A stretch of DNA of 64,000 bases from CAZMUQ01 sp964569845 (GCA_964569845.1 CAZMUQ010000001.1:78325-142324); one strand, 5' to 3'. Positions 16,392 to 25,369 are shown, numbered from the stretch's first letter. The notes: generated by a model from the letters alone, not told the origin. Made by a program: numbers and translations.

Positions 16392-17564
16392 CTACTTTCT
16401 ACATGAATCTCTTATAATTTCAGAAATATCCCTAACCACTAATTTTTCTTCCATCTCCTCATCCTTTAATGCACTTTCAAACATTACCATACAACTTGGA
16501 CATGCTACTGCTAAAACTTTAGCTCCAGTTTCATAAGCCTCCCTAACTCTGACTCTATTAGGGCTATCTTCAGAGCCTCCCAGAAGATCCATTATGAAAT
16601 TTCCACTTCCACCTCCACAACAAAAACTATTTCCCCTATTTCTCCTCATCTCTAAAAGTTCAAGGCCTGGAATACTTCTTAAAATTTCTCTTGGGGTTTC
16701 ATAAATCCAATTATACCTACCAAGAAAACATGGATCATGATAAGTAACTTTAACCTCAGTTTTTGAAAGCTTTATTTTTCCACTTTTAATTAAGTCGTGT
16801 AAGAGTTGTGTATAGTGTAATACTTCAAATGTTCCTCCAAGCTTAGGATACTCATTTCTCATAATATTGTATGAGTGAGGGGAAAGTGTTATGATTCGTT
16901 TTACACTTAATTCTTTGAATTTTTTTATGTTTTGTTCAGCTAATAGCTGATATAAGCCCTTTTCACCTAGCATAAACACTTCATTGCCATCACAATTTTC
17001 CTCATTTCCAAGGATACCAAATGAAATACCAGTATCATTTAATATTTCAACAAGACTTTTAGCTATTTCCTGTGCACGATTATCATAAGAAGCTAAACAA
17101 CCAACGTAAAGAAGGTAGTCATCAGTAGGCTTAAACTTTCTTACACTAACATTTTTAGTCCATGCTTCTCTTCCACTTTTAGACTTCCCCCACGGATTCC
17201 CGTATTTTCGTATATTTTCAAGAAAATCCCTTATATTTGGGGGTGCTAACCCTCTTTCAATAACTTCTCCTCTTACAGAAGTAATCCAATTAACAATATC
17301 CTGATTAAATCCCATAGGGCAATGTTCAACGCAATTTTTGCAGGTAGTACACGTATAAATTATGTTTGCAAGATTCTCACTCCAGCTAATTTCACCATTT
17401 AACCATGCATACATAAGCCATAATCTGCCACCTGCAAAATAGGTTTCAAATCTGAAGCGCTTATATGATGGACAATTATAATCCACAAAATCACTTGTGA
17501 ACTTACAGTAACCGCAAGCAAAACATCTATAAAGCTGAAGGGAGCTTAAATTTGCTTTTTCCAA
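16392..17564 (-). CDS. Fe-S/CCG-domain oxidoreductase subunit (HdrD/GlcF-like)
   Basis: The N-terminal part has two cysteine groups for iron-sulfur clusters: CFACGYCKFTSDFVDYNCP and CTTCKNCVEHCP. The rest has two CCG (DUF224) domains, seen as LLYVGCLASYD, then HDPCFLGRYN, SFCCGGGSGNF and VACPSCMVMFE. CCG domains in HdrB/HdrD bind a special [4Fe-4S] centre, and in GlcF- or LutA-like proteins they pass electrons from a flavoprotein. The gene is last of three tightly packed genes (2-nt spacing to the FAD oxidase), so it is most likely the electron acceptor subunit of that enzyme. Final electron acceptor unknown; no transmembrane segment seen. Confidence 0.85.
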   Translation of the reverse strand: MEKANLSSLQLYRCFACGYCKFTSDFVDYNCPSYKRFRFETYFAGGRLWLMYAWLNGEISWSENLANIIYTCTTCKNCVEHCPMGFNQDIVNWITSVRGEVIERGLAPPNIRDFLENIRKYGNPWGKSKSGREAWTKNVSVRKFKPTDDYLLYVGCLASYDNRAQEIAKSLVEILNDTGISFGILGNEENCDGNEVFMLGEKGLYQLLAEQNIKKFKELSVKRIITLSPHSYNIMRNEYPKLGGTFEVLHYTQLLHDLIKSGKIKLSKTEVKVTYHDPCFLGRYNWIYETPREILRSIPGLELLEMRRNRGNSFCCGGGSGNFIMDLLGGSEDSPNRVRVREAYETGAKVLAVACPSCMVMFESALKDEEMEEKLVVRDISEIIRDSCRK

Positions 17565-17565
17565 G

Positions 17566-18948
17566 CTAATCTACCTCCCAATTTCCAGGATTCATAATTC
17601 CATATGGGTCAAGAAGCTTCTTTATCTGCCCTATTAACTTACGCGTATTCTGATCCATACGTTTTAAGATTTCCTGTTGAGCTGGTATTTCAGCCTTCCA
17701 AGGAGCTCCACCTAGCTCTAAAGCTATAAGGTCACATTCATGTAGAGCTTTTTCTACACGTTCCATATCTGATGGATCTATGCGGTTAAATGGAAATGAA
17801 AAGCCAAACATCATACAATGGCCTCTACCAATAACACGTGAAGCTATAGCCCAAGTAGTCTTATATTTTTCAGCTACTTCAACCATTCTTCTATAAGCCT
17901 CAGGATATTTTTCAATAGGAATAATTGGTCCTGCATACTGGAAACCCCCACCCCTTTTTACATCAGCAAATCGTGTTAAACTACTTTGAGGCATTTCTAA
18001 AAGTACTGGTTTAATATCTGGTGTTAAAAGTATAAAGCCTCCTTCCTTACGCTTGATGTAATCCCTAACAGAATCTATAACTATTTTCCTTTTAAACTCG
18101 ATTTCTTCTTCACTATCTCCGGTTACATACACAGTTATATGGTGTATTCCCTTATAGATTAAGGGATATGGCTGCGTCCAAACGTTTACATCTTCAACTA
18201 TTTCAGTATAGGTAATACGTGCTATAATATCTGGAACAAGGTTCTCATCATCTGTTACAAAAATTTCAACATCCCTTATTTTTTTGTTTGGGTATAGTTT
18301 TATTCCTATTTTTGTTATTATTCCTGTTGTTCCAAACCATCCTAGGAATAGTCCTGAAAGGTCTGGTAGGGGTGGTCCTTTAGAAAACCAGTAGGGTGAT
18401 ATTGAACATGAACCAATCCTACAAACATCACCACAAGGTAAAACAACCTCCAAACCACAAACCATATCCGAATTAAAACCATACTGTTGAGTTAAGCGTC
18501 CCTGCCCATGTATAACAACATTCCCAACAACAGTTGCAGAAGGAGGAGCATCAGGAATTGAAAATCTTAAACTTGGGTGGTAATGCTCTAAGTAGGCTTT
18601 TAATTTTCCAGTTGTAACTCCAGCTTCAATAATAGCATACCTAGATTTCTCATTTACCTCTAAAATTTTATCCATTCTTTTTAAATCTAAAACTATTCCA
18701 CCTTTTAAAGGTCTAACCAAACCTGTTAAAGCAAGACCTGCCCCTCTAACTACAATAGGAATTTTCTCTTTACATGCAAGTTTAACAATTGCTTGAACTT
18801 CATCTACAGTTTTTGGTAATACAATATAGTCTGGTTTACAAGGCTCTGTTAATCCTTGATCTCGAGAATAAAAATATTTTTCTTCCATTCTGTTTGAAAC
18901 ATATTTTTCCCCAACTATCTTAGTTAAAGCTTCATATATACCGCTCAT
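17566..18948 (-). CDS. FAD-binding oxidase (GlcD / VAO-PCMH family)
   Basis: The FAD-binding PCMH domain covers roughly residues 35-220: PKTVDEVQAIVKLACKEKIP, VVRGAGLALTGLVRPLKGGI, ATVVGNVVIHGQGRLTQQYG and LFLGWFGTTGIITKIGIKLYP. The last part resembles p-cresol methylhydroxylase/vanillyl-alcohol-type enzymes as much as glycolate or D-lactate oxidases. The C-terminal cap domain (from ~240) selects the substrate, probably an alcohol, hydroxyacid or phenolic compound. It lies between two CCG Fe-S genes, with 2 nt and 17 nt gaps, so the three form one complex. Proximity to the aldehyde oxidoreductase operon suggests that the product could be an aldehyde, which is inference. Confidence 0.88.
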   Translation of the reverse strand: MSGIYEALTKIVGEKYVSNRMEEKYFYSRDQGLTEPCKPDYIVLPKTVDEVQAIVKLACKEKIPIVVRGAGLALTGLVRPLKGGIVLDLKRMDKILEVNEKSRYAIIEAGVTTGKLKAYLEHYHPSLRFSIPDAPPSATVVGNVVIHGQGRLTQQYGFNSDMVCGLEVVLPCGDVCRIGSCSISPYWFSKGPPLPDLSGLFLGWFGTTGIITKIGIKLYPNKKIRDVEIFVTDDENLVPDIIARITYTEIVEDVNVWTQPYPLIYKGIHHITVYVTGDSEEEIEFKRKIVIDSVRDYIKRKEGGFILLTPDIKPVLLEMPQSSLTRFADVKRGGGFQYAGPIIPIEKYPEAYRRMVEVAEKYKTTWAIASRVIGRGHCMMFGFSFPFNRIDPSDMERVEKALHECDLIALELGGAPWKAEIPAQQEILKRMDQNTRKLIGQIKKLLDPYGIMNPGNWEVD

Positions 18949-18965
18949 AAATCTTACCTCCCAGC

Positions 18966-19979
18966 TTAAAACATTACAGGTTTTTCACCTATAGCAAGTT
19001 TACAAAGTTCACTCATCAATATTGGTTTCATACCAAGCTTACTTACTTTCTCAGCTAGGGTAAAATAGCATGCTGGACAATTAAAAACAACATACTCTGC
19101 ACCAGCTTTTTTCATATCTTCAACATTTTTTCTTTGCAACTCTTCGCTTAACTCTGGGTATCCAAGCTCCTTTATTATTCCAGCACAACATAATGCGTTT
19201 TCTCTATCATATTTTCTTTCAACACGTTTAACACCAATCAGTTCAAATATATCATCAACAAAATGTTCTTTATCAGGTGTTAATCTAGTTGAACAGTTAC
19301 GTTGGTATGCTACCTTAAAGTTTAATGGTTTAATCATTTTTTCATATTCCCTCAGCTTATTATAGAGGTATTCAAAAAGATGTATGGGTTTGAATGGTAC
19401 TTTAATGCCGTATGCTGGTGCTAGAGATTTAAACAATCCATAACATTCATCATGAAAACATATAAGCTCCTTAACACCATACTTTACAATATTTTCTATT
19501 ATTACAGGCACCCTCTCCTTTATTACTGAAGGTTTTCCAAAATGTAAGTAAACAACATTACAGAAAACATGCCTTCCACAAATTATTGAGAGACCTTCAA
19601 AAAGTTTACCCTGAATTAATGGTACAAGCTGAGGAAAAAAGCATAGCGAAATTACAGGCTCTTTAACAGGTTTAATTTCAGGCTCTCTTCCAGTCAACTC
19701 CCCCGTCTGAATCCAACGTTTGATTATTGGTTTTGGTGCTGGTAAGATTTGTTTTTCTTCCTGACGTTCAACTATAAGGTAGAATGGGTGATTACCATAT
19801 CTACAATATTCTTCACAAGCATAACATGTTTTACAGCCATGCAAAACAGGAGAATCCTCACCATTAACAATTTTTCTTATCTCCCTTCTAGCCTCAGCAA
19901 AACCCAAACCCAAATACTGACACTTAACCAAACAATCAAAAGAAGGACAAGCTAAACACATATCTGCATTAAAATTCAA
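18966..19979 (-). CDS. second Fe-S/CCG-domain protein of the FAD oxidase cluster
   Basis: A 337-aa protein with an N-terminal cysteine group (CLACPSFDCLVKC, residues ~8-20), a second group CKTCYACEEYC (~49-59), and CCG-type motifs in the C-terminal half: NCSTRLTP, ALCCAGIIKELG and VFNCPACYFTLAEKV. It resembles its neighbour at 16.4 kb but is diverged, so the oxidase has two different Fe-S partners. First gene of the three-gene set. The ferredoxin gene of the AOR operon ends 174 nt upstream on the same strand, with an AT-rich gap that may carry a separate promoter. No membrane anchor is visible. Confidence 0.8.
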   Translation of the reverse strand: MNFNADMCLACPSFDCLVKCQYLGLGFAEARREIRKIVNGEDSPVLHGCKTCYACEEYCRYGNHPFYLIVERQEEKQILPAPKPIIKRWIQTGELTGREPEIKPVKEPVISLCFFPQLVPLIQGKLFEGLSIICGRHVFCNVVYLHFGKPSVIKERVPVIIENIVKYGVKELICFHDECYGLFKSLAPAYGIKVPFKPIHLFEYLYNKLREYEKMIKPLNFKVAYQRNCSTRLTPDKEHFVDDIFELIGVKRVERKYDRENALCCAGIIKELGYPELSEELQRKNVEDMKKAGAEYVVFNCPACYFTLAEKVSKLGMKPILMSELCKLAIGEKPVMF

Positions 19980-20153
19980 CCTAAAAATGCAATATACCTC
20001 CTTTTAACTTTTAGATAAAACATCTTCTATTATCTAATAAAGATTATAATCTTAGTTAAATTTAAAATTAGCTAATGAATTTAAAGAGAAGAAGCAAATT
20101 TTAGTGTAGCCTTAGCTATATACTAATCCCGGCTTTTCCCGGCTTTAAACTTA

Positions 20154-20633
20154 CTACACTAGTTTTCTTAATGTTTCTGCAAATTTTTCTATTTCTACTT
20201 TTCTCTTAATATAGGCGGCTTCATCCGCCATGACTAGTTTAAGCGCCCCATATACACAATACTTGACGCATTCCGGATCTCCTTCACATAAATCACACTT
20301 TACTACTGTTTTTTCTTCAGGTTTTACTACAGGAGCACCAAGGGGACAAGCTATTACGCACATTTTACAGCCTATACATCTATCCTCATTTATAACTACA
20401 GCTCCAGTATTCTCATTAAATGATATAGCCTCCATAGGACAAACGTCGGCGCAGATAGGCTTAAAGCAGTGTAGACAAGGCATAGGCATGTTTATTCCTA
20501 ATGGTGGAATCCATAAAGTTTTTAATCTTGCCTTTGCCAGACTAAATGAGCCCTCCTTAGCTAGAGAGCAGGCTAATGCGCAGTTTCTACATCCAACACA
20601 TTTTTCAAAATCTACTAATATCATTTTATACAT
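20154..20633 (-). CDS. four-cluster ferredoxin subunit (AorA/HycB-like)
   Basis: A 159-residue electron-transfer protein with four cysteine groups: CVGCRNCALAC, CLHCFKPICADVCP, CIGCKMCVIACP and CDLCEGDPECVKYC. This is the pattern of HycB/CooF/DmsB-type subunits with four [4Fe-4S] clusters. It starts 2 nt after the FAD/NAD subunit gene, which directly abuts the aldehyde oxidoreductase gene, so it is likely to wire the tungsten enzyme to the flavin subunit. Bacterial AorABC complexes have the same three parts. After the stop, a 10-base sequence (CCCGGCTTTT-like) is repeated in tandem near 20128-20147. Confidence 0.9.
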   Translation of the reverse strand: MYKMILVDFEKCVGCRNCALACSLAKEGSFSLAKARLKTLWIPPLGINMPMPCLHCFKPICADVCPMEAISFNENTGAVVINEDRCIGCKMCVIACPLGAPVVKPEEKTVVKCDLCEGDPECVKYCVYGALKLVMADEAAYIKRKVEIEKFAETLRKLV

Positions 20634-20635
20634 AG

Positions 20636-21901
20636 TTACACAACTCCCAGCTTAACGTATTGATGCATCCCATAGTTCCACGGGTTTCTGAAGAGGAGGT
20701 CTTTATTGTTTAAGGCCTCTTGAAGCTTTTTTAAACTATCCTTCCTCCGTATAGCGTTTATTAGAACACCTAAATCTCTAGGTTCACCAATAAACTGTGC
20801 ACCCATGATAACTCCATTATTAGCATTAACTAGTAACCTACAATAATGATATTTATCCTTCTCCTCAACCACTTTTACATCAACATCTTTAAGTCTATCC
20901 ATGTTGTAACCTATCGACACAACATATGTACCAAATACATCTATTACGTTGATACCAAGCATCCCAGCATAGCTTCTTTCAACTCCTATAGAGTTATAGC
21001 CTGCAATCCTCCCTTGTTGCTTAGCATTATACCATGAAGCTCTTAAGGCATCTTTCCCACTAAGAATATCCTTTACCTCTACGCAATCTCCACAAGCATA
21101 AACATCTTTAACGCTTGTCATCATCCGCTCATTCACTTTAATACCTCCAAGTTCCCCTATCCTTATTCCAGCTCTTCTTGCTAATTCTACTCTTGGTTCT
21201 AGGCCTAACGCAAGGATTACAGCATCACAAGCTATCTTATACTTGCTTGTAATTATGCTGTCAACCTGCGAGGTTCCGCCAAATTTAACCAATTTTTCTT
21301 CTGCTAGTACTTTTATCCCATTTTCTTTGAGGATTTTTTCAATAATCATCGAAACTTCTTTATCAAGCATTCTTCTTAGCAAACGTGAACGCACTATTAG
21401 AAATACTTTAAAGCATCTTTTTCTTAAAGCCACACAAGCCTCAACACCAAGAGGGCCAGCTCCAACGACTACAACTTTTTCTCCCACATAGTTATGTATC
21501 TTGTCCGCATCATTTAGAGATTTTAAAACGAACACATTCTCCTTATCTACACCCTTAATTGAAGGAATTATCGGCTTACTTCCTGTAGCTATAATGAGTT
21601 TATCATAGTATATGACTTTTTTACCATTAAGAAGCAACCTCTTACTTCTGATATCTATCTCTTCAACCCTTCTTCCAAAGATGGTTTCAATACTCTCTTT
21701 TGAGTAGTCCTCAAAGCTTTTCAAAAAAACTTTTTCTCTTTCTACCTCTTTAGAGATGTACTTTTTTGAGAGAACACAGTTGCTGTATAAAGGAAAAGCT
21801 TCTTCAGAAATTATAGTGACCGGGACTTCTTTATTTACACTTCTAATAGCCATAGCCGCACTATTACCTGCTATACCGTTTCCTATAATGGTTATGCCCA
21901 T
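20636..21901 (-). CDS. NAD(P)/FAD-dependent oxidoreductase subunit of the AOR complex
   Basis: A 421-aa pyridine nucleotide-disulfide type flavoprotein. The FAD loop is ITIIGNGIAGNSAAMAI (residues ~3-19), the NAD(P)-binding loop VVVVGAGPLGVEACVAL (~143-159), and the second FAD contact DVYACGDCVEV (~266-276). It has SNCVLSKKYIS in place of a CxxxxC redox disulfide, so it acts like NADH oxidase/ferredoxin reductase flavoproteins rather than a disulfide reductase. Directly adjacent (0 nt) to the AOR gene and 2 nt from the ferredoxin gene, it probably lets aldehyde oxidation reduce NAD(P), as in AorABC. Specific cofactor choice is not certain. Confidence 0.87.
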   Translation of the reverse strand: MGITIIGNGIAGNSAAMAIRSVNKEVPVTIISEEAFPLYSNCVLSKKYISKEVEREKVFLKSFEDYSKESIETIFGRRVEEIDIRSKRLLLNGKKVIYYDKLIIATGSKPIIPSIKGVDKENVFVLKSLNDADKIHNYVGEKVVVVGAGPLGVEACVALRKRCFKVFLIVRSRLLRRMLDKEVSMIIEKILKENGIKVLAEEKLVKFGGTSQVDSIITSKYKIACDAVILALGLEPRVELARRAGIRIGELGGIKVNERMMTSVKDVYACGDCVEVKDILSGKDALRASWYNAKQQGRIAGYNSIGVERSYAGMLGINVIDVFGTYVVSIGYNMDRLKDVDVKVVEEKDKYHYCRLLVNANNGVIMGAQFIGEPRDLGVLINAIRRKDSLKKLQEALNNKDLLFRNPWNYGMHQYVKLGVV

Positions 21902-23905
21902 TTAAACGCCTCCTTGTGAAGATGAGATCTTGAGTAAAGCTTGTTCTAAATCTGGTATGAGCTCTTCAAGCCCACACTCTTTGAGTTTTTCCCTTGTTGG
22001 TAAGCCTGTTTTAATATCCCAACCTCTCTCATCATAATAATCGTCAAGCCACTGCTCAATATCTCTCCTCGTGAGTTTTTTAACATTGTAATAGTCAGTC
22101 ATGTACTTTAACTGGCCATCAGGAGTCTTTATGGGTTCAAACCACTGGTCAGGTGGTTCATCATGTATTCTCCAAAAACCCTCCCTAACATTTATCATCT
22201 TAAATAAATTCCAAACCCTCTCTGCACGCTTTACGAGTTCCTGGGGGGTGACATCTATGCCAGTTACTGCAGAATAGAGTTCAGCAACTATACTGATATG
22301 GTAAAACCTATTGTTTACATGTCTATTGCAAATTCCCAGAGAGTTAAACAGAGCCAGCCAGTGTTCCGATGATACGGTAAGCCTTCCAATATTAATCTTT
22401 AACGGGGAGTCAAAAGCTTTCTCGATCCTATCTTTTGGCATACCCATTCTATCAGCATGTCTTTTAACAGTCTCTACAGGCTGATTTAGTGTGTAAAGAC
22501 CAGTCCCCCCAGATTCAGCGTTAGGGCCTCTTGGATATACTAATTGAGCAAATTCATTGGTTCCTAATCCTGATATTCTTGGATCCCAAACACCAGTTCT
22601 TCCCTTAATAAGTGGAATATTTCTCTTTATAAAGTCCATAACTTCTTTGTTGTTGCTAAACTTTCTCATTATTCCTTTCCAACCATCTGCAATTACCCCA
22701 CCAAAGTCTTGTCTAAAAGCCGTCTTTTCAGCACATACACAGATGGCATCAATATTTCCTCTCTCCAACGGTAAACTATCCACATCTTCTGCTTTTATCT
22801 TTCCTTCTTCATAAAGGGTAATGAGAAAGTCAAGTATATCTAAGAAACTAATTTGGTCTAACCCATACCTATCACAAGTATCCAGAAACTTAATTGCTTC
22901 TCCACAATCTTTAAGGTCTAAAACACCTCCTGCAATAGCTGCGTTTAGGTATGAGGGTGTTGACGTCCTTAAACCTTTAAATCTACCTTCTAATACTTCT
23001 AGGATTTCCTTATCAGCTATAAAGCAAGATGGACAACCAATAGCTTTCCTTTTTACCGATTTCTTATAAGCCTCAAAACCTAACTTTCTGTTGAGTTCAT
23101 CATAGTCCAACATTTGTGTGCGACTTCTAGTATATCCCATCTGGACACCGTAGTTTGGAAAATTTGTCATAACTCCGTATTTTACGATATCCGCATGATA
23201 TGGATACCTCCTACACCTCTCAAATAGGCTATCTCTTACCCTCTTAAATCTATCTATATCTGCTATTTTTATTGAACCACTACCCTTCGCTACAAGAGCT
23301 TTAAGATTTTTGCTACCCATAACCCCTCCTAAGCCACCTCTACCAAGTGTGGCAGCATTATCACACATAGCTAACGTAATTACCCCCATATTTTCTCCAG
23401 CTTGACCAATAGCAATTACCCCACAATCTCCATACTTCTCCCACAGCCGCTCAGTTGTTTCAAACAAATCCCTTCCCCAAAGATAGCTTGCATCACAGAT
23501 CTCAATATCATCATCAACAACCTTCAAATAAACTGGCTTATCAGCTTTCCCTACGATTACAATATGAGCATAGCCCGCCATCCTAAGCATAAAACCAAAC
23601 CTCATAGCACCTCCACCGCAGCCGATAGCACCAGTTTCTGGATACTTTAACGTTGCTAGAACTCTTGGAGTTCCTGGAGCACCTGTACCAACCAAAGGCC
23701 CTGAACCTATTATTATCGGGTTTTCGGGTGAAAATGGGTCGATACCAGGTTTAAGTAAATCATACAATCTCCTTAACTGAACACCCATACCTCCAAGAAA
23801 TTTAATTAATAATTCAGGATCTAAAGTTTCCTTTTTAATTTCTCCAGTCGTCAGGTTTACATATAGCTCTTTCTCCTTCCATTCATGAATCAAAATTCCA
23901 CCCAT
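21902..23905 (-). CDS. aor: aldehyde ferredoxin oxidoreductase family, tungsten-pterin subunit
   Basis: A 667-aa AOR-family enzyme that oxidises an aldehyde to the acid with low-potential electrons. Domain 1 begins LYVNLTTGEIKKETLDPELL and includes NPIIIGSGPLVGTGAPG and GAIGCGGGAMRFGFMLRMAGY; DNAATLGRGGLGGVMGSKNLKA is the pterin-binding type region (given here in parts). Cluster ligands: CPSC at ~290 and a late Cys in LGICNRH. The usual pattern is CxxCxxxC; here the third position is Asp (CPSCFIAD), an odd feature. First gene of a three-gene operon. Substrate unknown; some AOR-superfamily members such as BamB do not act on aldehydes. Confidence 0.92.
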   Translation of the reverse strand: MGGILIHEWKEKELYVNLTTGEIKKETLDPELLIKFLGGMGVQLRRLYDLLKPGIDPFSPENPIIIGSGPLVGTGAPGTPRVLATLKYPETGAIGCGGGAMRFGFMLRMAGYAHIVIVGKADKPVYLKVVDDDIEICDASYLWGRDLFETTERLWEKYGDCGVIAIGQAGENMGVITLAMCDNAATLGRGGLGGVMGSKNLKALVAKGSGSIKIADIDRFKRVRDSLFERCRRYPYHADIVKYGVMTNFPNYGVQMGYTRSRTQMLDYDELNRKLGFEAYKKSVKRKAIGCPSCFIADKEILEVLEGRFKGLRTSTPSYLNAAIAGGVLDLKDCGEAIKFLDTCDRYGLDQISFLDILDFLITLYEEGKIKAEDVDSLPLERGNIDAICVCAEKTAFRQDFGGVIADGWKGIMRKFSNNKEVMDFIKRNIPLIKGRTGVWDPRISGLGTNEFAQLVYPRGPNAESGGTGLYTLNQPVETVKRHADRMGMPKDRIEKAFDSPLKINIGRLTVSSEHWLALFNSLGICNRHVNNRFYHISIVAELYSAVTGIDVTPQELVKRAERVWNLFKMINVREGFWRIHDEPPDQWFEPIKTPDGQLKYMTDYYNVKKLTRRDIEQWLDDYYDERGWDIKTGLPTREKLKECGLEELIPDLEQALLKISSSQGGV

Positions 23906-24011
23906 TTCTTAATACAACCTGTGTAAAAGTGTGGAAAACTTATCTTATATGTTAGCTTATTTTCCATAAAATTATGTAATATGAAGTATAACATAAAGGT
24001 CTTATTGTAAC

Positions 24012-24599
24012 TTATATTTCAAGCGGCGCCAGAAGAGTTTTGGCTTTGGGCCTGTAAACCTTTAGACCACTTTCCTTAATAGTTTTTATGGAGCTTGGTT
24101 TAGGCTTCAAGCTTTTAAGTTGCTCCCCAGTAAGGGCTATCTGACCACATAAGCCATCTTCACGTTTGTAGGTCGTTTAGGATTTTTGGTAGCATCCTCC
24201 ATGTATATTAATATACTCACTCAGTCCAGCCTCTATTCCTAGAGGTAGGAAAAGAAGCGACCATCGCAGCAAACCAGTTAATATTGACTAAACCACGGGG
24301 TCAAATTTCCGAGGAGCTTCTTTTAGAATTTTTTGAGATGTTTGTTGAACCGGCTTTTATGAGCGGTTGAAACGTACACGCCCAAAAGTATTACAGACTG
24401 GGTAGGATTGTAGAGGGGAGATAAATTTGGAGGAATTTTTTAGCAAACTTTATAAACTGAGCAAAAGCTTCAGCATAATCTCTAACAGTTCTAAAACTTC
24501 TTAAGCTAATTTTACAATCCTCAATCCGGTCTCGGCGCTCTTTAAAACTTTTATACAGAAGAAGAAATTTAGAGGGAAGCCTTATATTGCTACTGTCAT
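24012..24599 (-). pseudogene. decayed gene of unknown family beside tRNA-Pro
   Basis: The minus strand holds a reading frame broken several ways. From the ATG at 24599 a short MTVAI is followed, after a shift, by RLPSKFLLLYKSFKERRDR and a segment containing FRTVRDYAEAFAQFIKFAKK, ending at a stop at 24391-24393. A further frame (FGRVRFNRS onward) runs to 24012 but is cut by stops at 24357-24359, 24288-24290 and 24177-24179, with coding-like text between them (KILKEAPRKFDPVV, GLLRWSLLFLPLGIEAGL, YKREDGLCGQIALTGEQL). The TVRDYAEAFAQF part faintly recalls the core-binding domain of tyrosine recombinases, and the tRNA location would suit one, but I cannot assign it. Confidence 0.5.
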
Positions 24600-24665
24600 T
24601 ATTAATATTAGTGTAGTGTTAAAATTAGACCAAGAAACCAACCCTCAGAACGGTCTACATAGATA

Positions 24666-24744
24666 GGGGCCGTGGGCTAGCCTGGTCTACGCTTGGCGGC
24701 TTGGGCCCGCCAGATCGCCGGTTCAAATCCGGCCGGCCCCACCA
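24666..24744 (+). tRNA. tRNA-Pro (TGG)
   Basis: Acceptor stem GGGGCCG (24666-24672) pairs with CGGCCCC (24734-24740), followed by A and an encoded CCA (24742-24744). The anticodon stem GGCGG/CCGCC encloses the loop CTTGGGC, so the anticodon is TGG. The T loop is TTCAAAT. No intron. The gene lies in a region of broken genes. Confidence 0.96.
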
Positions 24745-24786
24745 AAACTGGTGTGTCCAGCTTCCTAAGTAAACTTTTAAAGGTTT

Positions 24787-25035
24787 TTGTTGTTTATAAG
24801 AGGGTTAAAAGAAGGGTATTTGAAAGGAAATTTGAAAAATTTTGTGAATTATCTTAAGGTTTTGAATAGAAATGTGGATATTGCTGATTCTGATGGGGTT
24901 TGGGGTTTTATAAATAACTATTATGTTGGAAATGGGAAACGTATTTATTGGGAATATTACCAGACATATGCAAAAACCATAAATATGAAGCTAGAAAAGT
25001 TGACTTGGAAAGTGTTAAGAAAATCTAAGAACTGA
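24787..25035 (+). CDS. 82-aa hypothetical protein, possibly a remnant
   Basis: A short open frame starting with TTG 42 nt after tRNA-Pro. The product is basic and aromatic (LKNFVNYLKVLNRNVDIAD, GVWGFINNYYVGNGKR and YWEYYQTYAKTINMKLEK). The spacing of helices loosely recalls the N-terminal SAM-like domain of archaeal integrases, and an integrase gene adjoining a tRNA is common, but no catalytic domain follows. It may be the surviving 5' part of a disrupted gene. Not recognised with any certainty. Confidence 0.35.
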   Translation: MLFIRGLKEGYLKGNLKNFVNYLKVLNRNVDIADSDGVWGFINNYYVGNGKRIYWEYYQTYAKTINMKLEKLTWKVLRKSKN

Positions 25036-25174
25036 TAAAATCAGGTTGGGAAATAGCGGTTTAAATAGATAAATGGATAATCTTTAGAATACCGGTATGG
25101 ATTTGGAAAACTGAAATCTTGTCGGAGATTCGGAGAAACTGTAGAAACGGTAGATTTTTCCGCTGTAACATTAA

Positions 25175-25369
25175 TTAGTTATGTGTTCTGGGGGGACCTA
25201 TAATGCTCAAATCAACCAGCATTATAGGGTTACCCCTAACCCTTTTATCTTTTAGCCACTCAACTATTATTTTTCTTAGTATTGCTGACCTGTTTGGTTC
25301 ATGATAGTTTTTCAATTTTTCTATTAGGTCCCATAATGTTTCAGGTAGAGAAATTGTTGGTGTAAAAGG
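25175..25369 (-). pseudogene. ribbon-helix-helix (CopG-like) protein fragment lacking a start
   Basis: The minus strand encodes a typical ribbon-helix-helix unit: FTPTISLPETLWDLIEKL, then NRSAILRKIIVEWLKDK, ending ...LSIIGPPRTHN with a stop at 25175-25177. The beta strand TISLPETLW and the helix with NRSAILRKII match the CopG/Arc family that forms dimeric repressors. Reading upstream there is no ATG, GTG or TTG before an in-frame stop near 25412, so the 5' end appears lost where it meets the transporter fragment on the opposite strand. If translation began at a rare codon the protein could be intact, which I consider less likely. Confidence 0.6.

Noticed and set aside
20128..20147. Tandem CCCGGCTTT repeat after the ferredoxin gene
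   Set aside because: Two short copies only, with no hairpin or array; no evidence of function.
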